Assembly: GCA_030642335.1 (NCBI GenBank)
Contig: DAOWNX010000002.1
Span: 1 to 20,497, forward strand
Origin: Caldisericota bacterium
GTDB lineage: Bacteria > Caldisericota > Caldisericia > Caldisericales > Caldisericaceae
Length of the DNA stretch: 20,497 nucleotides
Direction: 5' to 3'
How positions within the stretch are numbered: position 1 is the first letter of the stretch; each line of letters opens with the position of its first letter. The notes below the pieces were generated by a model that was not told where the DNA came from, ran no database searches, and saw only the letters and a program-made list of their open reading frames with translations. This document shows positions 16,301 to 20,497 of this stretch, piece after piece. The position numbers and the translations under genes are program-made.

Positions 16301-16444
16301 AGCAAATGTAATAGCATCAAGAATAGCAGACTTCCCCTGCCCATTTTCGCCGGACAGAAGTCCAATATGAAAATTTGTAAAATCAAGTTTTTGTTCTGTT
16401 GTATAACTTAAAAATCCTCTAACTGTAAGAATTTCTGGGATCAT
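13337..16444 (-). CDS. sbcC: SbcC/Rad50-type ATPase of the SbcCD nuclease
   Basis: SMC-like ATPase that with SbcD cuts DNA hairpins and blocked double-strand ends. The 1035-residue protein has Walker A GENGQGKS at 32-39 and Q-loop ILQGKSD at about 144-150. Two long charged coiled-coil arms flank a zinc hook, CPLC, at 519-522, almost exactly mid-protein. Near the C-terminus are the ABC signature FSGGEQF at 942-948, Walker B MLIIDEGFG at 972-980 and an H-loop ITH at about 1006-1008. It is full length. The start at 16444 is 3 bases after the sbcD stop, with GAGGAATAGG upstream. Confidence 0.96.
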   Translation of the reverse strand: MIPEILTVRGFLSYTTEQKLDFTNFHIGLLSGENGQGKSAILDAITFALFSRARGVEGNKKGVEDIVSSGKTDLKVVFQFMQNGDRYRITRTYDKINSKSDILLEVEKDGGFVNISENKIRETDEEILKIIGMNYDAFITSSFILQGKSDFFTAKKPSEKMEIVREMLGLDIYEYARERALDERREIKALKDALKINIKNIRKLIDDNKEIEKALAGKKKQVASLKERKGEIEEKYENARKQSNKWHQLKQLTEHFSREKEKHDRTVFQKKDEVEKEKEKLLRVEEILKRREEIINGYNAYVKNENLYNELLERKNKISQAEIKKELLKNTVERETVLKVRKQTDLRGRIKEKQDFLKNFDSELQAEKVKNEKLLKSKSNLEIREKEIEKSIFSIREELKTLRNLCKEKEKAKNSIGELESRKEERLATLNKGREKLEKEIKDIESALKKIVSETIKKEIDGIEAEIRHVEKEKKEKENRKEELIKRKASLSSEIKMMEANLFTLREKLRFISEETKNCPLCGSPLTDEHRKEIELKYTEEVAESENLLHKKNLVLSKLDGEIESIQTVFDAKIFVELKEKLGKYTKEIHSLKTVKLVKETQREKILEQLNEKDIALKRGVMSDAEMDALNKFKAIVVGLNGVEEKTKVKEDALKKKEEKKQQLSKLLRDAQSGQAVSQNKIEAIEKNIDAAKKQSEKWLCEMEDVKRILEAPEFLSKEKKEILKLEKFIKSIEFSEKMFNECKKKKKTLQDYRMLFLDLREAKARKEEGEKHLLSLYKEIEKGEKEIKELTEKIKKTVEEIENLGDVNGNYNSIKKELEDISFQYHSERDKMIRIEEQCKKIEEGKSELDKKLIELAKMDDDERILDVCVDMFGKEGIQSLIIRSVVPQIEDISNEILRKMSGGTMQLKFRTVKATRKGEEKNTLDIEVYDKGMRRRYVLFSGGEQFRINLATRIGISLFLASLSGMPLEMLIIDEGFGSQDESGRANVLEELNAIKTEFKKILIITHVSEVKESFPYELRVTKDEQGSHIYVA

Positions 16445-16447
16445 CGC

Positions 16448-17614
16448 CTATTCCTCTTTCAGAAAAGAAATCGCTCTTTTAAAAATTTCCTCTCTGTGTT
16501 TTTTTACAAATACGCTATCCTGGCGTTTAATATATTTTTCCACCGCTTTTTCCGGGGAAATACTAAGACTCATATTACTTCTTACAATATTATTTTGCAC
16601 GGCACGCCTATCTTCCATCCCCGCAAATATCTTTGCTTCTTTTTTTGCTCTGTCTACTAATTTTTTAAATAATTTTTCATTCTGCAAATCATCTGAAAGA
16701 ATTATTCTCACAATGCTTTCCTTTACCCTATCCCATTGTACAGCATCAATATCTTTATCATTGTTTATTCTTATTGTATAAAATTTGCGAGCAAAAGGGT
16801 TTTCAACAAACATAAAAGATGTTTTTTTCATACTCTCCGAAATCTCTACATCAAAAAATCCTTTCTTATCAGTTTCCTCTCCAAAATTTATTCTGTCCAG
16901 AGAACCTGGATACACAACAGGATGTCCAAATTTTTTTGTGGAGATAATCTGCATTTTGTGAAAATGCCCCATTGCAATATAAGAAAATTCCTTTCTGTCA
17001 AGTTGTTCAGTGGATACGGGAACATCTGCTGCAAAATAAATGTATTTTTCCTCTCCCACTTCACCCTCAGATAAAGGAAGATGAGCTACAAGAACAGTAG
17101 GAAACTTTCGGTCAATTTTTCCCAAAAAATAATCGATGCCACTGAAAATCTTTTCGTTCATTATGTGCCCAATTTCTTTTTCGCTTTTCTCCCTATACTC
17201 GTCCTTTGAAAGGAGATTACGCTTAAAAGGATATGGAACAGTTATAATATTTAAAGAATCCAATCTGTAATGTCCTATTGTTTTAGCAAGAACAACACCT
17301 TCAATCTCAAGTTCATCATAAAGATCAAGATGAATATCTCTCCTTGGATTGGGAGCGCCTTCATGATTCCCAGTAAGAATAAATACTTTCACCCCGTTTT
17401 GTACAAGTTCTTTCACAGTATGAGCAAACCCGCGTTGAATGAAGGCCGGAGGATCTCGCCTGTCAAATATATCGCCGGCAATAATAAAAAGCTTTATGTT
17501 TTTTTCTATTGCATATTGTGCGGCAAACTGAAGCGATAGAAATGGATTAAAATCCTTTTCCTTATCATAAGACCTGAAACCAAGATGCAAATCAGCTATA
17601 TGTATAAATCTCAT
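16448..17614 (-). CDS. sbcD: SbcD/Mre11-type nuclease subunit
   Basis: Mn-dependent phosphoesterase subunit of SbcCD. The 388 residues show all metallophosphoesterase motifs: DLH (D8, H10), AGDIFD (D48), TGNHEG (N83, H84, E85), VAHLP (H178) and MGHFH (H217, H219). A capping and C-terminal SbcC-interaction region follows from about 235. It overlaps the dehydrogenase stop by 4 bases (ATGA) and leads directly into sbcC, so both subunits should be made together. Confidence 0.95.
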   Translation of the reverse strand: MRFIHIADLHLGFRSYDKEKDFNPFLSLQFAAQYAIEKNIKLFIIAGDIFDRRDPPAFIQRGFAHTVKELVQNGVKVFILTGNHEGAPNPRRDIHLDLYDELEIEGVVLAKTIGHYRLDSLNIITVPYPFKRNLLSKDEYREKSEKEIGHIMNEKIFSGIDYFLGKIDRKFPTVLVAHLPLSEGEVGEEKYIYFAADVPVSTEQLDRKEFSYIAMGHFHKMQIISTKKFGHPVVYPGSLDRINFGEETDKKGFFDVEISESMKKTSFMFVENPFARKFYTIRINNDKDIDAVQWDRVKESIVRIILSDDLQNEKLFKKLVDRAKKEAKIFAGMEDRRAVQNNIVRSNMSLSISPEKAVEKYIKRQDSVFVKKHREEIFKRAISFLKEE

Positions 17615-18363
17615 CTTACGTGATAACCACCATCGATAAATATTGCATCTCCCGTAATGTAAGACGCACTATCTGAAAGAAGAAAAACAACGAGTTTTGC
17701 AACTTCTTCTGCTGTTCCTGCCCTTCTTAACGGCACCCTTTCCAAAAATTTATGCCTCTCTTCAGCAAATGACTCAGAAAAAAAATCATCAGTCATCTGC
17801 GTCTTAATAAGTCCAGGAACCACAGCATTGACCCGTATCTTTTCATCTCCCAGCTCCGAAGCAAGCGCTCTTACAAGTCCTATAATAGCTGCCTTAGAAA
17901 GCGCATAACCAGAAGAGGATGGATTTATTGGCCCAAAAAATGCATCAATTGAAGAAACGAAAACAGCACTTCCCTCTTTCATAAAGACAAGTATTTTTTG
18001 TAACAATTCAAAACCAGATTCAACATTGACCATTTCCATTTTCCTTAGTTCATGCATTCTAAATGTTTCAAAGGGCTCTGTATATGTCACGCCCGCACAG
18101 TGCACAAAACCATCAATACAATATGAAAATTGCTTAATTTTATCCACCAGATGCTCAATACTGTCACTGCCTGAAAAATCATGCTGAATAGTTTTTATAT
18201 TTTTATTAAGCAAAGCCACACTTTCCAAATGTGATTTTGTCCTTCCAATAGAAATCACAGTAGCTCCCCTCTCTGCAAGTAAAAGAGAGGAGGCTTTCCC
18301 TATGCCGGAAGAGCCTCCCGTAATAATATATGTTTTCCCCTTAAAATACTCTAAATCATTCAT
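17611..18363 (-). CDS. Short-chain dehydrogenase/reductase (FabG-like)
   Basis: Classical SDR of 250 residues with NAD(P)-binding TGGSSGIG at 15-22, HCAG at 88-91 (usually NNAG), and a complete active-site tetrad: N113, S138 (VSSID), Y153 and K157 (YALSK). PG at about 187-188 and the C-terminal ITGDAIFIDGG (residues about 236-246) match the 3-oxoacyl-ACP reductase/glucose dehydrogenase-like subgroup. SDR specificity cannot be read from these motifs, and no fatty-acid genes are nearby, so calling it fabG would be unsafe. It overlaps both neighbours by 4 bases, between the cupin gene and sbcD, suggesting co-expression with the oxidoreductase operon. Confidence 0.9.
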   Translation of the reverse strand: MNDLEYFKGKTYIITGGSSGIGKASSLLLAERGATVISIGRTKSHLESVALLNKNIKTIQHDFSGSDSIEHLVDKIKQFSYCIDGFVHCAGVTYTEPFETFRMHELRKMEMVNVESGFELLQKILVFMKEGSAVFVSSIDAFFGPINPSSSGYALSKAAIIGLVRALASELGDEKIRVNAVVPGLIKTQMTDDFFSESFAEERHKFLERVPLRRAGTAEEVAKLVVFLLSDSASYITGDAIFIDGGYHVR

Positions 18364-18710
18364 TTTTTAATATTCGGTATCATACAAAGAAACACAACTT
18401 TCTCAGTTCCGACATTTTCATAAGCATGAGGTATGTCAGGTTCAACATAAAGAGCAGCGCCTTCGTCTACAATTTTTTCCTCTCCACCTACTATGATCTT
18501 ACATTTGCCTTTAAGTAAATAGATTTCATGCTCCCAGGAATGATTATGCGAGGGAATAACAGCATCTGGCTCCATTTCAAAATAACGCATAAAAAAATTT
18601 TTAGCTCCTTCTCCTTCTGCTATAAGCCATCTTATCGTGACTCCCTCTAACACTTCCCCGTTCATTTCAACAGGTTTTCCTTCCATTTTAGACGGATCGG
18701 CTATTTTCAT
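18360..18710 (-). CDS. Small single-domain cupin protein
   Basis: A 116-residue protein whose residues 50-110 form a conserved cupin barrel: metal-binding motif 1 SHNHSWEHEIYLLKG (H55, H57 and a Glu at 60 or 62) and motif 2 EPDIPHAYENVG with H95. The third His and the Glu suggest a bound Fe, Mn, Zn or Ni. Small cupins of this type include isomerases, dioxygenases and sugar- or acid-binding proteins, so no reaction is assigned. The ATG overlaps the korC stop by one base (TAATG), with a GGAGG ribosome site, and its stop overlaps the dehydrogenase start by 4 bases. Confidence 0.88.
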   Translation of the reverse strand: MKIADPSKMEGKPVEMNGEVLEGVTIRWLIAEGEGAKNFFMRYFEMEPDAVIPSHNHSWEHEIYLLKGKCKIIVGGEEKIVDEGAALYVEPDIPHAYENVGTEKVVFLCMIPNIKK

Positions 18711-19264
18711 TATTTTCCTCCAAGAAATTCCTTTGCAATTCCTACTCCTTTTTCAAGTGCTTTTTCATTAGCCGGGATAAATTTTTCTTTCTTTCCTTTA
18801 AGAAATAACTTCATTGCGTTTTTCACACTATCAAGAGAAACAGGTTTTTCAATAGCTACATACACGCCAAGAAGAATTATATTCGCAGCTTTTTCGTTAC
18901 CAAGTTCTTTTGCAATAGTTTGAGCGTCAACCTCAACTACTCTCAGATCGTTCCGTTTTACTTCTCTTGGAATGAGCGATTTATTTAAGACCAACAATCC
19001 ATCTTTTTTCATCGTAGGCTCAAACTTGTCAAGAGAAGGAAGATTTAAGATAATAGCTGCCTCAGGATACGAAATAATAGGAGATGCAATAGTTTCATCT
19101 GAAATAATCACATCACAATTTGCAGTTCCACCCCGCATCTCAGGGCCATATGAAGGAAGAAATGTGACATATTTATTCTCTTCTTTGCCTGCTTCAGCAA
19201 GAAGCTCTCCTGCTAACATAACACCCTGGCCGCCAAATCCAGCAATAATTAATTTCTTTTCCAT
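18710..19264 (-). CDS. korC: 2-oxoacid:ferredoxin oxidoreductase, gamma subunit
   Basis: Gamma subunit of an enzyme that oxidatively decarboxylates a 2-oxo acid with CoA, passing electrons to ferredoxin. From ATG 19264 (184 residues) it begins KLIIAGFGGQGVMLAGE, with the family motif GFGGQG at 9-14 and SYGPEMRGGTANC at 38-50. The frame extends to 19300, but 19264 lies one base after the korB stop and has GGGGTGGAG just upstream, so it is preferred. The length and order (after korA and korB) fit the 2-oxoglutarate-type (Kor) or branched-chain-type (Vor) complex; the sequence does not decide the substrate. Confidence 0.92.
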   Translation of the reverse strand: MEKKLIIAGFGGQGVMLAGELLAEAGKEENKYVTFLPSYGPEMRGGTANCDVIISDETIASPIISYPEAAIILNLPSLDKFEPTMKKDGLLVLNKSLIPREVKRNDLRVVEVDAQTIAKELGNEKAANIILLGVYVAIEKPVSLDSVKNAMKLFLKGKKEKFIPANEKALEKGVGIAKEFLGGK

Positions 19265-19265
19265 A

Positions 19266-20012
19266 TCACTCCACCCCTTCAGCAACCTTGAATTCCCCAA
19301 TGGGGAATACGGGAAGTACTTCTTTCCTTATTCTTTCCAACGCTTCTACCGGTGTCATTTTCCAATTTGTAGGGCAGGAAGAAATCATCTCAACAAGAGA
19401 AAATCCTATGCCGTTTACCTGAGTATTAAATGCCTTTTTCAAAAACTTCTTTGCCTGAATAATATGTTGAGGGCTGTCTAATGCTGCTCTTGCAATGTAA
19501 GCAGTAGCTTCCAGTGTTGCAAGCATTTCAGGAACATGCATTGGAAATCCGGTAAGTTTCGGATCTCTTCCGTAAGGAGATGTTGTTGTCTTCTGTCCTA
19601 TTAAAGTTGTAGGCGCCATCTGTCCTCCGGTCATTCCGTAGTTCCCGTTATTAATATATACAACTGTTATTTTTTCTCCCCTTACTGCCGCATGAACGGT
19701 TTCAGCAATACCAATTGAGGCAAGGTCCCCGTCACCCTGATATGTCATCACAAAGGACTCCGGGTGAGTTCGTTTCATACCTGTTGCCATTGCACAGGCT
19801 CTCCCGTGAGCAGCTTCCACTGCGTCAGTACCAATAAAATAATATCCAAATACAGAGCAGCCAACAGGCCAGACAATAACAGTTTCTCTTGTAAGATTCA
19901 TTTCTTCAAGGAGTTCTGCAACAAGTCTGTGTGCAATACCATGAGGACAACCGGGACAATACGTAGTAGGCCTATTCGTAATTGGTTCTGGCTTTTTATA
20001 TACTGTTTTCAT
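19266..20012 (-). CDS. korB: 2-oxoacid:ferredoxin oxidoreductase, beta subunit (TPP-binding)
   Basis: Thiamine diphosphate-binding subunit (248 residues). It shows CPGCPHG at 19-25, C52 in WPVGCS, the TPP/Mg motif GDGD at 93-96 running to YINNGNYGMTGGQMAPTT (119-136). These are the family hallmarks. CxxC at 19-22 and C52 may be iron-sulfur ligands, as in related beta subunits (inference). The start overlaps the korA stop by one base (TAATG) with a GGAGG ribosome site. Substrate most likely 2-oxoglutarate or branched-chain 2-oxo acids. Confidence 0.94.
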   Translation of the reverse strand: MKTVYKKPEPITNRPTTYCPGCPHGIAHRLVAELLEEMNLTRETVIVWPVGCSVFGYYFIGTDAVEAAHGRACAMATGMKRTHPESFVMTYQGDGDLASIGIAETVHAAVRGEKITVVYINNGNYGMTGGQMAPTTLIGQKTTTSPYGRDPKLTGFPMHVPEMLATLEATAYIARAALDSPQHIIQAKKFLKKAFNTQVNGIGFSLVEMISSCPTNWKMTPVEALERIRKEVLPVFPIGEFKVAEGVE

Positions 20013-20497
20013 TATCTGCCTCCTTCTATATGCTTTTTAACCTCTTCATATATGTCTTCAGCACTGGGAACAACACCACCAAGTTTCCCATAGAAGTAAA
20101 CCGGTTTTCTGCCATTTACTGCAAGCTTCACATCTTCAAGCATCTGTCCTGCGTTTAGTTCAGAATCAAAGAAAAATTTCACTTGCTCTGCTCTCTTCTC
20201 GATAAGTTTTGTCGGGAATGGCCATAGAGTAATAGGCCTGATAAGGCCGAGCTTTATTCCTTCATCTCTTGCCATGCTAATAACCGTCTTTGCAATTCTT
20301 GCAACCGTGCCAAAAGCAGTAATTGCATATTCTGCATCATCCATTTTATACTCTTCAAATCGGATTTCATTTTTTCCAATCTTTCTATATTTCTCTTGAA
20401 GACGAAGATTCATCTTTTCTAACCCTTCCGGAAGGATTTCAAGCGAAGTAATGATATTTCTCTGGTCTCTATCCCTTTGTCCTACTGTTGCCCAATC
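20012..20497 (-). CDS. korA: 2-oxoacid:ferredoxin oxidoreductase, alpha subunit (5' end outside window)
   Basis: C-terminal 161 residues of the alpha (pyrimidine-binding plus transketolase C-terminal) subunit. The reading frame is open to the window edge, so an internal ATG at 20413 is not the start. Visible features are the linker region after DWATVGQRDRDQRN, LRLQEKYRKI, the ITAFGTVARIAK segment, and the typical GLIRPITLWPFP (residues 75-86 from that internal ATG), followed by the YFYGKLGGVVPS end. These match KorA/VorB-type subunits. A ferredoxin-like delta gene may lie beyond 20497, but it cannot be seen. Confidence 0.92.
   Translation of the reverse strand, partial: DWATVGQRDRDQRNIITSLEILPEGLEKMNLRLQEKYRKIGKNEIRFEEYKMDDAEYAITAFGTVARIAKTVISMARDEGIKLGLIRPITLWPFPTKLIEKRAEQVKFFFDSELNAGQMLEDVKLAVNGRKPVYFYGKLGGVVPSAEDIYEEVKKHIEGGR

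Noticed and set aside
1..20497. CRISPR arrays, insertion sequences, phage or defence islands, tRNA genes
   Set aside because: No spaced direct repeats, transposase, integrase, defence gene or cloverleaf-like sequence was found on either strand; gaps between genes are too small.

Overview
The window is a stretch of bacterial chromosome in which every supported gene (21 in all, the first and last cut by the window edges) is read from the minus strand. The DNA is AT-rich and almost fully coding. Most neighbours overlap by 1-14 bases or lie 1-11 bases apart. Only three gaps exceed 60 bases (apt/secF, secD/HD gene, rpsO/ribF) plus one of 73 bases (sbcC/cdaA), and no gene-free stretch reaches 300 bases. 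No tRNA, rRNA, CRISPR array, insertion sequence, phage gene or long repeat was seen. Ferredoxin-dependent 2-oxoacid oxidoreductase subunits, a DisA-type c-di-AMP cyclase, a bifunctional Rel enzyme and an iron-sulfur family 4 uracil-DNA glycosylase suggest a low-GC anaerobic, perhaps thermophilic, bacterium such as a Firmicute relative or a deep lineage like Caldisericota, Coprothermobacterota or Thermotogota. I cannot assign it further from the sequence alone.

In transcription order (high to low coordinates), the first block is 20497-13337: korA (3' part), korB and korC of a 2-oxoacid:ferredoxin oxidoreductase, then a small cupin protein, a short-chain dehydrogenase, and the SbcD/SbcC nuclease pair. 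All are joined by overlaps or 1-3 base gaps, so they probably form one transcript. After a 73-base gap comes 13263-9006: cdaA (c-di-AMP synthesis), cdaR/YbbR (its usual partner), ogt (O6-alkylguanine repair), truB (tRNA psi55) and ribF (FMN/FAD synthesis), again overlapping.

A good sigma70-type promoter overlaps the ribF stop codon and drives 8920-4103: rpsO (S15), pnp (PNPase), an M16 zinc peptidase, a family 4 uracil-DNA glycosylase and an HD-domain hydrolase. The 78-base rpsO leader can fold into mutually exclusive hairpins and may be an S15 control element. A second promoter, with a consensus -35 inside an inverted repeat, precedes secD and secF, the SecYEG accessory motor. SecF ends in a strongly basic tail. 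A third promoter candidate precedes apt and rel; the rel start (TTG) sits one base after the apt stop.

Taken together this is conserved housekeeping: central metabolism, DNA repair, nucleotide second messengers, RNA decay, translation and secretion. I did not find a clearly novel system. The points most worth checking are the rpsO leader, the linkage of keto-acid oxidation genes to sbcDC, the orphan HD hydrolase, the SecF tail and the secD promoter architecture.
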